The notes under the pieces were generated by a model. That model saw only the letters and a list, made by a program, of their open reading frames with translations. It ran no database searches and was not told where the DNA came from. From Streptomyces sp. M92 (GTDB lineage Bacteria > Actinomycetota > Actinomycetes > Streptomycetales > Streptomycetaceae): a stretch of 64,000 bases of DNA. How positions within the stretch are numbered: the first letter of the stretch is position 1; every line of letters begins with the position of its first letter. Shown piece after piece: positions 35,728 to 44,762 of this stretch. Position numbers and translations under genes: made by a program. Where the stretch lies: positions 186,001-250,000 of the forward strand of contig NZ_CP101137.1 in NCBI RefSeq assembly GCF_028473745.1, given 5' to 3'.

Positions 35728-36501
35728 TCACCCGGCCGCCGTCCGTACTGCCCGGCCGAGCAGCGTCTCGCAGTCACCGACCGCCCGCGCCAAGTTCATC
35801 GGCTCCGGCGTCAGGTCCGCCACCAACGCGTCGACGCCGTCCAGCCCGGCGCGCCCGGTCAGCCCCTTCTCGTTCGTCACCCACTCCCCCCGCGCCGCCA
35901 GGACCGCGTGTGCCGTCTGGGTGGCGGCGAGGGCGATCGCGCCGGCCACCTGGGTGAGGGCACCCCTGGGTGCGTGGCCCGCCTTGGCGTAGGCGAGGGT
36001 GGCGGCGGCCGCACCGTGCCAGCGGTCGGGAGCGGTGGCACGCAGGGCCCCGGGGTAGGCGGGGCGGGGCAGTTCGCCGCGCAGCACCTCGTTGACGGCC
36101 AGTTCCGCGACCACAAGGTACGTCGGGATGCCGGCGAGGTGGAACATCAGCGGCTCGATGCGGAAGCGTCCCGCCGCCGCCTGCGCCGTCTCGTGTTCGA
36201 CCGCGTCGAGATCGCGGTAGTGCAGGTCGACCCGGCGGTCGTCGATCGTCAGCCAGGCGCCGCCGTTGAAGACGCCGCCGCCCCAGGCACCGACCTCGGA
36301 GACCTCACCGGGCCAGCCGAGGGCGCGGACGTCGTCGGGGTCGAAGTCGCCCCGGTAGTAGACCGCCAGGTCCCAGTCGCTGCCGGGCCCGTGGGTGCCC
36401 TGGGCCCGGGAGCCGCCCAGCGTGACCGCCCGGACGGCGGGCAGGGCGGCGAGCCGGTCGGCGGTCGTGTCGAGGAAGGCCTGGTCCGTGAGGGAGGGCA
36501 C
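35728..36501 (-). CDS. Nucleotidyltransferase-fold protein
   Basis: 257 residues from a GTG with AGGAG 9 bases upstream. The polymerase-beta-like signature GGSRAQGTHGPGSDWDLAVYY (GS-x10-DxD, residues 29-49) is clear, followed by a helical domain with VVAELAVNEVLRGELP. Kanamycin-type aminoglycoside nucleotidyltransferases and toxin-like minimal nucleotidyltransferases share this fold. Length suggests a two-domain enzyme. No resistance or toxin-antitoxin partner adjoins it, so the substrate is unknown. Confidence 0.82.
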   Translation of the reverse strand: MPSLTDQAFLDTTADRLAALPAVRAVTLGGSRAQGTHGPGSDWDLAVYYRGDFDPDDVRALGWPGEVSEVGAWGGGVFNGGAWLTIDDRRVDLHYRDLDAVEHETAQAAAGRFRIEPLMFHLAGIPTYLVVAELAVNEVLRGELPRPAYPGALRATAPDRWHGAAAATLAYAKAGHAPRGALTQVAGAIALAATQTAHAVLAARGEWVTNEKGLTGRAGLDGVDALVADLTPEPMNLARAVGDCETLLGRAVRTAAG

Positions 36502-36653
36502 TGCGCGGGGCTCCTGATGGCGGGGAGGGCCGGTGTGGTGGGAGTCGGCAGCTTAGGCGGCCGGAGCGCGGGGAGCGAGGGAAATTCAGGTGCGGCGCGG
36601 GGCGGGATGAGCGGACGATCGGAGCATTGTCCGTTCGCCTCCCTGGAGCCCAC

Positions 36654-37067
36654 ATGATTCAGCGCGTCACCGTACCGGGTCTGTTTCCGCCGCCCGCCTA
36701 CTCCCACGCCTCCGTCGTCGAGGCGGGGACGAAGCTCGCCTTCCTCGCCGGATCGGTGCCGCTCGACGGCGAGGGAAAGCTGGTCGGTGAGGGCGATCCG
36801 GTCCGGCAGGCGGAGCAGGTGATCGCGAATCTCACCGAGCAGCTGCACGCCGTGGGCAGCGGGCCGGAGCACGTCCTGTCGACCGACGTGTACGTCGTGA
36901 GCACCGAGACCGCCGCGCTGTCCGCCGTGTGGGAGGTCGTCGAGGCGTCCGGGCTCAGTACCGGGCCGCATTCCTCGACGCTGCTGGGGGTCGCCTGCCT
37001 CGGATACCCGGGGCAGCTCGTGGAGATCACGGCGACGGCGGCCGTGCCGGAACGGACGAGTCCGTGA
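36654..37067 (+). CDS. RidA/YjgF-family protein
   Basis: 137 residues from the ATG at 36654. The family pattern is present: PPAYSHASVVEAGTKLAFLAGSVPLDGEGKLVGEGDPVRQAEQVIANLTEQLHAVGS, and VEITATAAVPE at the end. The Arg that binds the carboxylate in classical RidA (GxxTR/RxxV) is not evident at the usual C-terminal site, so it may be a Rid subgroup other than imine deaminase. The last 41 bases overlap the 3' end of the convergent proline iminopeptidase gene. Confidence 0.87.
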   Translation: MIQRVTVPGLFPPPAYSHASVVEAGTKLAFLAGSVPLDGEGKLVGEGDPVRQAEQVIANLTEQLHAVGSGPEHVLSTDVYVVSTETAALSAVWEVVEASGLSTGPHSSTLLGVACLGYPGQLVEITATAAVPERTSP

Positions 37068-38127
37068 GCAAGGGGTCCGTGCGCGAGAGGTCCGTGCGCG
37101 AGGAGGAACGGCCGGTGGTCCGGTCCCCGGCTCGGGCGTACTTGTCGGTCGCCGCCCGCAGCGCCTCGTCACCGACCGCTCCCGCGTCGTGTCCGGCCTC
37201 GTCCACGACCACCAGCTCGCTGTCCGGCCAGGCGTGGTGGAGTCTCCATACGATGCCGAGGAGGTTGCCGAAGTCGAGGCTGCCCTGCACCAGGGTGCCC
37301 GGGATGCCCTCCAGCAGGTGCGCGTCCCTCAGGACCACGCCCTCGTCGCCACCGTCGCTCTCGTTCTCGCCCTCGCCCTCGCCCTCGCCCTCGCCCTCGC
37401 CGAGGAAGTGGTCGTTGCCCCAGTAGTGCGTGACGGTGCGGGCGAAGCCCCTGCGGAACTCCGGGTCCTCGAACCGGGCGACCGAACCGGGCGGTGCCGG
37501 GATCGTCGCCGTCTCCCAGTCGGTCCAGGCACGCGCGGCCCGGTCACGCACCGAGGGCTCGGGCGACTCCAGGAGGCGGTTGTACGCGGCGGCCAGGTTG
37601 CCGTCGCGGTCCTTCGGGGGCAGCTCGGCGAGGAACAGTTCGTGGGCGTCGGGGAAGATCTTGCCCAACCCGCGCGTCAGCAGCTCCACCTCGGCGCGGG
37701 AACCGGTCGCGACTCCGGTCAGCACCAGCTCGGACACCACTCCCGGGTGGGTCTGCGCGTACCGCAGGCCCAGTATCGAGCCCCATGACACGCCCCACAC
37801 CAGCCACCGTTCGATGCCCAGGTGGGCGCGCAGCCGCTCCAGGTCGGCCATGAGGTGGGCGGTCGTGTTGACGCTCATGTCGGTGTCGTGGGCGCTCGCG
37901 CGGGGCAGCGACCGCCCGGCGCCGCGCTGGTCGAGCAGGACGATCCGGTAGGCGGCGGGGTCGAAGTACCGCCTGAGGTTCGGACTCGTCCGGCTCCCCG
38001 GCCCCCCGTGCAGGACCAGCGCGGGCTTGCCGTGCGGGTTCCCGCTGGTCTCCCAGTAGACGTGGTTGCCGTCGCCCACGTCGAGCATGCCGTGGTCGTA
38101 CGGTTCGATCACCGGATAGAGGCCCAT
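37027..38127 (-). CDS. Proline iminopeptidase (S33)
   Basis: 366 residues. The ATG at 38127 is supported by TACGGT 6 bases upstream (38134-38139), giving a leaderless transcript. The alpha/beta-hydrolase features are LVLHGGPGS (oxyanion hole), LDQRGAGRS, nucleophile WGVSWGSILGL, the acid near GSLDFGN and the His in DEAGHDAG. The enzyme removes N-terminal proline from peptides. A cap-domain insert GEGEGEGEGEGEN comes from a 6-base tandem repeat, and about 35 extra Ser/Arg/Thr-rich residues follow the last conserved element (ATDKYA), so the protein is longer than usual. Confidence 0.9.
   Translation of the reverse strand: MGLYPVIEPYDHGMLDVGDGNHVYWETSGNPHGKPALVLHGGPGSRTSPNLRRYFDPAAYRIVLLDQRGAGRSLPRASAHDTDMSVNTTAHLMADLERLRAHLGIERWLVWGVSWGSILGLRYAQTHPGVVSELVLTGVATGSRAEVELLTRGLGKIFPDAHELFLAELPPKDRDGNLAAAYNRLLESPEPSVRDRAARAWTDWETATIPAPPGSVARFEDPEFRRGFARTVTHYWGNDHFLGEGEGEGEGEGENESDGGDEGVVLRDAHLLEGIPGTLVQGSLDFGNLLGIVWRLHHAWPDSELVVVDEAGHDAGAVGDEALRAATDKYARAGDRTTGRSSSRTDLSRTDPLLTDSSVPARPPSP
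37365..37400. repeat. Hexanucleotide repeat (CCCTCG)n
   Basis: CCCTCG is repeated at least five times in tandem inside the proline iminopeptidase gene, encoding alternating Gly-Glu on the minus strand. The frame is kept because the unit is six bases. Confidence 0.85.
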
Positions 38128-38168
38128 CGGAGCACCGTAGCCCGGCCGGCCGGAACCGCTCATCTCCT

Positions 38169-38882
38169 TTACCTGACGGTCAGCCCTGCCGTCCGGGCCG
38201 CCGTGCGCAGCACCTCGCGGAGCATCTCGGGGGTGAGCCGGCCGGTGAACGTGTTGCGCTGGCTGACGTGGAAGCAGCCGAAGAGGCGCAGGGCCGGTCC
38301 CTCGGCGGCGTCCAGGGCGACGTGCGCGCCATGTGCGAAGGCGGGGCGTGGCCGGGGCACGGTCCAGCCGGCCTCGGCGAACGCCGGCAGTGCGGACTGC
38401 CAGCCGAAGGCGCCGAGTACGACCGCGGCCCGCAGCGTCGGCCTCAGCAGGCCCAGCTCCTGGACGAGCCAGGAACGGCAGGTGTCCCGTTCGGTGGGAG
38501 TGGGCTTGTTGGCGGGCGGGGCGCAGTGCACCGGCGAGGTGATGCGCACTCCGTACAGCTCCAGGCCGTCGTCGGCGGCGACCGCGGTGGGCTGTGAGGC
38601 GAGGCCCACGTCGTACAACGTCTGGTACAGCATGTCCCCGGAGCGGTCACCGGTGAACATCCGGCCGGTGCGGTTGCCGCCGTGGGCCGCGGGGGCGAGG
38701 CCGATGATCAGCAGCCGCGCGTCCGGCGGGCCGAAGCCCGGCACCGGCCGGCCCCAGTAGGTCCAGTCGGCGAAGGCCGCCCGTTTGGTACGGGCCACCT
38801 CCTCCCGCCAGTCGACCAACCGTGGGCAGGCCCGGCACCCGGAGATCCGCCGGTCGAGTTCGCAGAGGCCGCTGGTGTCCAT
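38169..38882 (-). CDS. Family 5 uracil-DNA glycosylase
   Basis: 237 residues from the ATG at 38882 (TACGGT sits 6 bases upstream, GGAGG overlaps). The family 5 (UdgB) motif GLAPAAHGGNRTGRMFTGDRSG is intact, with the second motif HVSQRN and iron-sulfur Cys at CRACPRL and at VHCAPP and DTCRS (four in all). The enzyme excises uracil and also hypoxanthine or other deaminated bases from DNA. It adds to the repair genes of this window but lacks the TGTCAGTG promoter motif. Confidence 0.93.
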   Translation of the reverse strand: MDTSGLCELDRRISGCRACPRLVDWREEVARTKRAAFADWTYWGRPVPGFGPPDARLLIIGLAPAAHGGNRTGRMFTGDRSGDMLYQTLYDVGLASQPTAVAADDGLELYGVRITSPVHCAPPANKPTPTERDTCRSWLVQELGLLRPTLRAAVVLGAFGWQSALPAFAEAGWTVPRPRPAFAHGAHVALDAAEGPALRLFGCFHVSQRNTFTGRLTPEMLREVLRTAARTAGLTVR

Positions 38883-39005
38883 GCCTCCACCGTAGGTCCG
38901 CCCCGGCCCACAGGGACCTGCCGGCCGAACGCGGGGACGCCGGGACACCGGGGTCGGACCCGGGTCGCCCCGGAAATGGCGGCCCCGCCCGGTGCGCCGG
39001 GCGGT

Positions 39006-39011
39006 TAAGGT
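39006..39011 (+). promoter_or_regulatory. -10 box for leaderless S4-domain gene
   Basis: TAAGGT is 6 bases before the ATG at 39018. Confidence 0.55.
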
Positions 39012-39017
39012 CGGGGC

Positions 39018-39569
39018 ATGGCTTCCGAGCATGACGAGGGCAGGAACGGCGGGCCGGCCGGAACCGGCACCGGCGACGGTGGTGCCGCCACATCCCAGGC
39101 CCCGCTCCCGGACCCGAAGACCGCCGCAGCGATCGCCGCCGCCGAGGCGGCCGGGCCGCAGAGCGGCGAGAGCGTCCGCGTGGACAGCTGGATCTGGGCC
39201 GTCCGTCTCATCAAGACTCGATCCCTGGGCGCGACCGCCTGCCGAGGCGGCCATGTCCGGGTGAACGGCGAGCGGGTGAAGCCCGCGTACTCGCTGCGCG
39301 TCGGGGACGAGGTCCGCCTGCGCCACGAGGGCAGGGAACGCGTCGTCGTCGTGAAGCGGCTGATCCGCAAGCGCGTCGGTGCACCGGTCGCCGCCCAGTG
39401 CTACCTCGACAACTCCCCTCCGCCTCCGCCCCGCGAGGCCGTCGCCCCGGCCGGCGTCCGCGACCGGGGCACCGGCCGCCCGACCAAGCGCGACCGCCGC
39501 GAGCTGGAACGGCTGCGTGGGCTCGAGGGCCTGAACCGCGCCCGCAAGGACGCCCAGACCAGGCCCTGA
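39018..39569 (+). CDS. S4-domain RNA-binding protein (Hsp15-like)
   Basis: 183 residues. After a disordered 50-residue N-terminus, the S4 fold covers VDSWIWAVRLIKTRSLGATACRGGHVRVNGERVKPAYSLRVGDEVRL (residues about 55-100). The C-terminal PPPPPREAVAPAGVRDRG and the basic KRDRRELERLRG follow. Hsp15 binds 50S subunits with stuck nascent chains in E. coli; a ribosome-rescue or RNA-binding role is likely here. The start codon is set by the -10 box 6 bases before it, and no SD is present. Confidence 0.9.
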   Translation: MASEHDEGRNGGPAGTGTGDGGAATSQAPLPDPKTAAAIAAAEAAGPQSGESVRVDSWIWAVRLIKTRSLGATACRGGHVRVNGERVKPAYSLRVGDEVRLRHEGRERVVVVKRLIRKRVGAPVAAQCYLDNSPPPPPREAVAPAGVRDRGTGRPTKRDRRELERLRGLEGLNRARKDAQTRP

Positions 39570-39596
39570 GAGCGTGCGGCGATCCGCGTGACCGGC

Positions 39597-40073
39597 TCAG
39601 GCGCGCCGAATCCGTGCCCATCGGAGAAGCTCCGCGTTGTGTCCACGGCGGGCCCAGGCGATGATCAGGAGCGGCACCATGAGGATGACGGGAGTCGCGG
39701 CGTTGGCTCCGTCGAAGTAGGCGAGCTGGACCACGAACGCGCCGACCATCAGAGCGCTGAGCGCCGTCGCGGCCACCGACTGGAGTACGGGGATCAACAG
39801 GGCGATGGCACCCGCCAGTTCGAGCGCGCCGATGGTGAACATGCCCGCGTTGCCCCAGCCCATGTCGGCGAAGATGTCGGCCGCCGAGGAGTGCGCGATC
39901 AGCTTGGGCAGGGCGCTCGCCACGGCGAAGAACACCGCGAGGAGCACCTGCACCGCACGCAGGACGATCCGGGCGCCCCGCCCACGGGCCGGTGCGGCGG
40001 AAGTCGCCGAGGCCGCGGAAGCGGCAGGGGCCGCGGGGGAGGTGGGGACGGTGGAGGCGACGGGCTGAGACAT
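39597..40073 (-). CDS. DoxX-family membrane protein
   Basis: 158 residues from the ATG at 40073. After a Pro/Ala/Ser-rich 30-residue N-terminus, four hydrophobic segments follow, including VLLAVFFAVASALPKLIA, MFTIGALELAGAIALLIPVLQSVAA, ALSALMVGAFVVQLAYFDG and PVILMVPLLIIAWARRG. The pattern (Lys in the first segment, Glu-Leu-Ala-Gly in the third) fits DoxX. The family is often tied to thiol-redox or stress functions in the membrane; function here is unknown. Confidence 0.85.
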   Translation of the reverse strand: MSQPVASTVPTSPAAPAASAASATSAAPARGRGARIVLRAVQVLLAVFFAVASALPKLIAHSSAADIFADMGWGNAGMFTIGALELAGAIALLIPVLQSVAATALSALMVGAFVVQLAYFDGANAATPVILMVPLLIIAWARRGHNAELLRWARIRRA

Positions 40074-40137
40074 GGGGCTCTCCTGGTGAGCGGTCCGTGA
40101 TGCTGTCGGGGATGTAGACCGCCGGTCGGCCCGGAAC

Positions 40138-40833
40138 TCATCGCCCCTCACTCCACGATGTGGGCACCGCCCTCACCCACGTCCCGTCGTCGGTCAGAAC
40201 GCGGTCCGCTCGCAGCCCCGCCTCGGACAGCGCCTCCTCGAACTGCGTGTCGGTCATCGGCCGCGCCCGGAACGTCTGCGTCCAGACCGCGTCGGGGAAC
40301 TCGTACTCCGCGCGCACCGAGTTGACGCCGTCCCCGACCGGCTCCGACGACACGATCCGTACCGTGAAGCCGCGGGGATCGACCCGCTCACGGGGCAGGT
40401 CGGAGTGGTAGTCCGGGCCCTCCCGCTGAATCAGCACACAGCCGTCCTGCCTGACGTGCCGTGCACAGGTGCGCAGCAGGCCCCGTCTCACCTCCCTGTC
40501 ACCGGCGTGCACGAGGAACGACGCCAGCAGCACCGCCTCGAAGCGCTCGCCCAGAACCAGGTCCTCGATCGGGCTGCGTATCGCCCGGGCCCCGCGCACA
40601 CGCTCCAGCATCTCGGCGGACTCGTCCACCGCGGTCACGTCGAACCCCCGCTCCAGCAGTGGGTGGGTCATGCGCCCGACGCCGCTGCCCAGCTCCAGGA
40701 TGCGGGCGCCCTTGGGGACGGCCGCGGCGACGATGTCCGGCTCCGCTCCGGCGGGCAGCCGCGCATGGAGCTCGACCGCGCAGCCGTCCGGGGTGATCGC
40801 CCCCGGTCCCGTCCCCTGGTGTCCCTCTCGCAT
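40138..40833 (-). CDS. Class I SAM-dependent methyltransferase
   Basis: 231 residues. I prefer the ATG at 40833, which has GGAG at 6 bases; the ATG at 40845 is 4 codons earlier. Motif I is ARILELGSGVGRMTHPLLERG, the acidic loop VTAVDES, and FEAVLLASFLVHAGD the post-I strand. PITPDGCAVELHARLP at the N-terminus is a common lead-in of bacterial small-molecule methyltransferases. There is no substrate clue from the neighbours. Confidence 0.85.
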   Translation of the reverse strand: MREGHQGTGPGAITPDGCAVELHARLPAGAEPDIVAAAVPKGARILELGSGVGRMTHPLLERGFDVTAVDESAEMLERVRGARAIRSPIEDLVLGERFEAVLLASFLVHAGDREVRRGLLRTCARHVRQDGCVLIQREGPDYHSDLPRERVDPRGFTVRIVSSEPVGDGVNSVRAEYEFPDAVWTQTFRARPMTDTQFEEALSEAGLRADRVLTDDGTWVRAVPTSWSEGR

Positions 40834-40958
40834 GCTCAGCTCCATGCCCGTCCAACGGCCCACCCTCGCACGTGCGTTCCCACTCGACGTCCGTTCACCC
40901 GACCGAGTGAACACGTGCGGTCCCGCCCTGCCACCGGCCCGACCGGTCTAGCGGCCCG

Positions 40959-41339
40959 TCAGGAGTCGAAGCGCGCCTGTTGCAGGTACTCCGGGTTCGG
41001 GTCCAGTGCCGCCGCCAGCCGGAAGTGGCGGCGCGCCTGCTCACCGCACCCCCGGCGTTCGTAGGTACGGGCGAGGGCGAAGTGGGCGAAGGCGTTGTCC
41101 GGTTCGCGCTCCAGGACGATGGTGAACTCCAGCTCGGCCGGTCTCAGCTGGGCCGCCGCGAAGAAGGCACGCGCGCGCAGCAGCCGCGCGGCCGTGTTCT
41201 CGGGATGGGCGCCGATGACTCCGTCGAGCAGTTTCACCGCGCCCCGCGGGTCCCGCGCCGCGAGCAGTTGCTCGGCCGCGCGGAAGTCGATGACATCGGT
41301 CTCGGGCGTACGTCCGGTCGATCCGCTGGTGTCGGGCAC
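40959..41339 (-). CDS. Tetratricopeptide repeat protein
   Basis: 126 residues from the GTG at 41339, with GGAAGGA nearby. Three TPR units are visible: AAEQLLAARDPRGAVKLLDGVIGAHPENTAARLLRARAFFAAAQLRPAELEFTIVLEREPDNAFAHFALARTYERRGCGEQARRHFRLAAALDPNP. It ends with YLQQARFDS. TPRs are protein-binding scaffolds. It lies 50 bases after coaE on the same strand and is probably its operon partner, but has no known link to coenzyme A synthesis. Confidence 0.87.
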   Translation of the reverse strand: MPDTSGSTGRTPETDVIDFRAAEQLLAARDPRGAVKLLDGVIGAHPENTAARLLRARAFFAAAQLRPAELEFTIVLEREPDNAFAHFALARTYERRGCGEQARRHFRLAAALDPNPEYLQQARFDS

Positions 41340-41389
41340 GGCAGAAGTCCTTCCCTCGCTGGAAGGGATCAACGCCCGTGTGTGTGCCG

Positions 41390-42016
41390 CTATTCCCGGC
41401 CCCGGGGTGGCCGGTGCGGCTCGCGGGCCCTGCGGGTCAGCTCGTCCCACACTTCGTCCACGCGGCTCCGCAGCCGGTCCAGCGGTACGTCGTTGTCGAT
41501 GATCATGTCGGCGATCCGCCGGCGCTGCTCGCGCGTCGCCTGTGCGGCCATGCGGGCCCGTGCGTCCTGCTCGGTCATGCCCCGCAGCCGTACCAGCCGG
41601 TCGAGCTGGGTGGCCGGGTCGGCGTCGACGACGACCACGACGTCGTACAGCGGGGCCAGGCCGTTCTCGGTGAGCAGGGGCACGTCGTGGACGACGACGG
41701 CGTCGTCGGCGGCGGCCTCTTCCAGTGCCCTGGAGCGGTCGCCGACCAGGGGGTGCACGATCGAGTTGAGCGTGGCCAGCCTCTCCGGGTCCGCGAAGAC
41801 GATGGAGCCGAGTTTCGGCCGGTCCAGGCCGCCGTCCTCGCCCAGCACCTCCTCGCCGAAGGCCGCCACGACCGCGGCGAGCCCCGGGGTGCCCGGGGCG
41901 ACGACCTCGCGTGCGATCCGGTCCGCGTCGATCAGCACGGCACCGCGCTCGACGAGCAGCCGCGACACCTCGCTCTTGCCGGCGCCGATTCCGCCGGTCA
42001 GGCCCACGGACAGCAT
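41390..42016 (-). CDS. coaE: Dephospho-CoA kinase
   Basis: 208 residues, ATG at 42016 with GGAGG 7 bases upstream. It phosphorylates the 3' hydroxyl of dephospho-CoA, the last step in coenzyme A synthesis. The P-loop [13 protein letters not shown] is at residues 5-17, followed by DADRIAREV (residues 30-38) and the lid region [19 protein letters not shown]. The length is normal. A 33-base copy of its P-loop code lies just upstream. Confidence 0.97.
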   Translation of the reverse strand: MLSVGLTGGIGAGKSEVSRLLVERGAVLIDADRIAREVVAPGTPGLAAVVAAFGEEVLGEDGGLDRPKLGSIVFADPERLATLNSIVHPLVGDRSRALEEAAADDAVVVHDVPLLTENGLAPLYDVVVVVDADPATQLDRLVRLRGMTEQDARARMAAQATREQRRRIADMIIDNDVPLDRLRSRVDEVWDELTRRAREPHRPPRGRE

Positions 42017-42058
42017 GACCGCGCCTCCACCTCACCAATCCCGCAGGTACGGGAGAAA

Positions 42059-42091
42059 CTTACCGACTCCGACACCGCCGGTCAGTCCGAC
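42059..42091 (-). repeat. P-loop-like copy of the coaE 5' end
   Basis: On the minus strand these 33 bases encode VGLTGGVGVGK and match the coaE sequence at 41975-42007 ([11 protein letters not shown]) in 26 of 33 positions. The frame goes on for seven residues (FLPYLRDW) to a stop and has no start codon nearby. It lies 52 bases before the real coaE ATG and looks like a degenerate partial duplication or a coincidence of GC-rich coding. Confidence 0.4.
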
Positions 42092-42150
42092 CGGAACATC
42101 CCCGCCACGGCCGGGACAGATGGGGCACGGCCATCCGGTACATGACCGGA

Positions 42151-43089
42151 TCAGCCGTCGCCCTCCCGCTCCGCCAGGAACCGTTCGAACTCGCGGCCGA
42201 TCTCGTCCGCCGAGGGGATCTCGACGGGCTCGGCGAGCATGTTGCCCCGCGTCTCGGCGCCCGCCGCGGCGTCGTACTGGTGTTCCAGGCCCTGGACGAG
42301 AGCGGTGAGCTCCTCGTCGCCCTCCTGGATCTGCCGGTCGATCTCGGTCTGGGTGCGGTGGGCCTGCGTGCGCAGGGAGTGCGCGATGCCCGGCAGGACC
42401 AGGCCCGTCGCCCCGGTGATCGCCTCCAGGACGGTCAGCGCCGCGTCCGGGTACGGGGAACGGGCGATGTAGTGCGGCACGTGCGCGGCGACGCCCAGCA
42501 CCTCGTGGCCGGCCTGCATGAGGCGGTACTCGACGAGCGCCTCGGCGCTCCCGGGGACCTGCGCCTCCTCGAAGGGGCTGGGGTGGCCCGGGACCAGGTC
42601 GGTGCGGGTGCCGTGCGGAGTGATGCCCACGGGGCGGGTGTGCGGGACGCCCATGGGGATGCCGTGGAAGTTGACCGACAGGCGGACGCCGAGCCGCTCC
42701 ACGATCTGGCGCACGGCCGCGGCGAAACGCTCCCACTCCACGTCCGGTTCGGGGCCCGAAAGCAGCAGGAAGGGCGCTCCGGTGGCGTCCTGGACCAGCC
42801 GCACCTCGAGGGTGGGCTCCTCGTAGTCCGTCCAGGTGTCCCGCTTGAAGGTCAGCAGCGGCCGGCGCGCCCGGTAGTCCACGAGCCGGTCGTGGTCGAA
42901 GCGGGCGACGACCTGGTGGGGCAGCGAGTCGAGCACCTGGTCGACGATCTGGTCGCCGGTTTCGCCGGCGTCGATGTATCCGTCGAAGTGGTAGAGCATG
43001 ACCAGTCCGGCCGACTCCTGGGCGAGTGCCATGTCGACGACGGCCAGGCCCTTCGGCTCCCATGCGTACAAACCCTGCGGATCAAGCAC
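42151..43089 (-). CDS. PAC2-family protein
   Basis: 312 residues from a GTG at 43089. The PAC2 features are [66 protein letters not shown] and the [21 protein letters not shown] segment ([14 protein letters not shown]). PAC2 is the fold of eukaryotic proteasome assembly chaperones; actinobacteria also have proteasomes, but a direct link is not shown. The C-terminus has a charged helix ([18 protein letters not shown]). It is separated from rpsA by a strong terminator. Confidence 0.9.
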   Translation of the reverse strand: MLDPQGLYAWEPKGLAVVDMALAQESAGLVMLYHFDGYIDAGETGDQIVDQVLDSLPHQVVARFDHDRLVDYRARRPLLTFKRDTWTDYEEPTLEVRLVQDATGAPFLLLSGPEPDVEWERFAAAVRQIVERLGVRLSVNFHGIPMGVPHTRPVGITPHGTRTDLVPGHPSPFEEAQVPGSAEALVEYRLMQAGHEVLGVAAHVPHYIARSPYPDAALTVLEAITGATGLVLPGIAHSLRTQAHRTQTEIDRQIQEGDEELTALVQGLEHQYDAAAGAETRGNMLAEPVEIPSADEIGREFERFLAEREGDG

Positions 43090-43189
43090 AGTGACCGCTC
43101 CCCTCCTCGTGTTCGTACGTCACAACGTCCGCGCGGGGGCCGGAATTCCCGGCCGGGCGGGATCCGATCTTGCCGGCGTGCGGACACGG

Positions 43190-43225
43190 CTGAGGGGCCG
43201 CACCTCGAAAGGTACGGCCCCTCAG
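43190..43225 (-). terminator. rpsA terminator
   Basis: CTGAGGGGCCGCACCT (43190-43205) and AGGTACGGCCCCTCAG (43210-43225) form a 16-base stem with a single mismatch and a CGAA tetraloop, 35 bases beyond the rpsA stop. Confidence 0.85.
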
Positions 43226-43259
43226 TCAACGGCTAGGCCTCAGCGGCCTCCGCCCGCGT

Positions 43260-44762
43260 TCAGCTCTGGCCGCCGGCCAGCTTCTCGCGCAGCGCGGCCA
43301 GCGCCTCGTCCGACGCCAGGGCGCCGGAGTTGTCGCCACCCTCGGAGGAGTACGAGCCGCCGCCACCGGACGCGACCGGAGCGGCACCCGCGGTGTCGCC
43401 ACCCTCGGCAGCGGCCTTCTCGTCCGCCTCGCGGGACTTGATGACCTGCGCCTGGTGCTGCTCGAAGCGCTGCTGCGCCTCGGCGTACTGCGTCTCCCAG
43501 GCCTCGCGCTGGGTCTCGTAGCCCTCGAGCCAGTCGTTGGTCTCGGGGTCGAAGCCCTCGGGGTAGATGTAGTTGCCCTGGTCGTCGTAGGACGCGGCCA
43601 TGCCGTACAGGGTCGGGTCGAACTCGACCACCGACGGGTCGGCACCGAAGGCCTCGTTGGCCTGCTTCAGCGAGAGGCTGATGCGGCGGCGCTCGAGGTC
43701 GATGTCGATGACCTTGACGAAGATCTCGTCGTTGACCTGGACGACCTGCTCCGGGATCTCCACGTGGCGCTCGGCCAGCTCGGAGATGTGGACCAGACCC
43801 TCGATGCCCTCGTCCACACGGACGAACGCACCGAACGGCACCAGCTTCGTGACCTTGCCGGGCACGACCTGGCCGATCTGGTGGGTGCGGGCGAACTGCT
43901 GCCACGGGTCTTCCTGGGTCGCCTTCAGCGACAGGGAGACGCGCTCGCGGTCCATGTCCACGTCGAGGACCTCGACGGTGACTTCCTGACCGACCTCGAC
44001 GACCTCGGACGGGTGGTCGATGTGCTTCCAGGACAGCTCGGAGACGTGGACCAGACCGTCGACGCCACCCAGGTCCACGAAGGCACCGAAGTTGACGATC
44101 GAGGAGACGACGCCGGACCGCACCTGACCCTTCTGGAGGGTGGTGAGGAAGGTCTGGCGGACCTCGGACTGGGTCTGCTCCAGCCAGGCACGGCGGGACA
44201 GGACCACGTTGTTGCGGTTCTTGTCCAGCTCGATGATCTTCGCCTCGAGCTCCTTGCCCACGTAGGGCTGGAGGTCGCGGACACGGCGCATCTCGACCAG
44301 GGAGGCCGGGAGGAAGCCGCGGAGGCCGATGTCGAGGATGAGACCACCCTTGACGACCTCGATGACGGTACCGGTGACGATGCCGTCCTCTTCCTTGATC
44401 TTCTCGATGGTGCCCCAGGCACGCTCGTACTGGGCGCGCTTCTTCGAGAGGATCAGGCGGCCTTCCTTGTCCTCCTTCTGGAGGACCAGGGCCTCGATCT
44501 CGTCGCCGACGGCAACGACCTCGTTCGGGTCGACGTCGTGCTTGATCGAGAGTTCGCGGCTCGGAATGACACCTTCGGTCTTGTAACCGATGTCGAGCAG
44601 GACCTCGTCCCGGTCGACCTTCACGATGACGCCGTCGACGATGTCGCCGTCGTTGAAGTACTTGATCGTCTCGTCGATCGCGGCGAGGAAGGCTTCCTCG
44701 TTACCGATGTCGTTGACCGCTACCTGCGGGGTGGTGGCGGTGGTCTCGGTGCTGCTCGTCAT
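43260..44762 (-). CDS. rpsA: 30S ribosomal protein S1
   Basis: 500 residues from the ATG at 44762. Four S1 RNA-binding repeats are seen: GDIVDGVIVKVDRDEVLLDIGYKTEGVIP, EDGIVTGTVIEVVKGGLILDIGLRGFLP, GQVRSGVVSSIVNFGAFVDLGGVDGLVH and GQVVPGKVTKLVPFGAFVRVDEGIEGLVH. Then comes an acidic Gln/Glu-rich tail ending in LREKLAGGQS. Actinobacterial S1 has four repeats where E. coli has six. The protein guides mRNA to the 30S subunit. A strong promoter and a long leader precede it. Confidence 0.98.
   Translation of the reverse strand: MTSSTETTATTPQVAVNDIGNEEAFLAAIDETIKYFNDGDIVDGVIVKVDRDEVLLDIGYKTEGVIPSRELSIKHDVDPNEVVAVGDEIEALVLQKEDKEGRLILSKKRAQYERAWGTIEKIKEEDGIVTGTVIEVVKGGLILDIGLRGFLPASLVEMRRVRDLQPYVGKELEAKIIELDKNRNNVVLSRRAWLEQTQSEVRQTFLTTLQKGQVRSGVVSSIVNFGAFVDLGGVDGLVHVSELSWKHIDHPSEVVEVGQEVTVEVLDVDMDRERVSLSLKATQEDPWQQFARTHQIGQVVPGKVTKLVPFGAFVRVDEGIEGLVHISELAERHVEIPEQVVQVNDEIFVKVIDIDLERRRISLSLKQANEAFGADPSVVEFDPTLYGMAASYDDQGNYIYPEGFDPETNDWLEGYETQREAWETQYAEAQQRFEQHQAQVIKSREADEKAAAEGGDTAGAAPVASGGGGSYSSEGGDNSGALASDEALAALREKLAGGQS

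Noticed and set aside
42032..43063. Minus-strand 343-codon ORF across the PAC2 gene
   Set aside because: Shadow of the PAC2 gene. Only the P-loop-like tail at 42059-42091 was kept as an observation.
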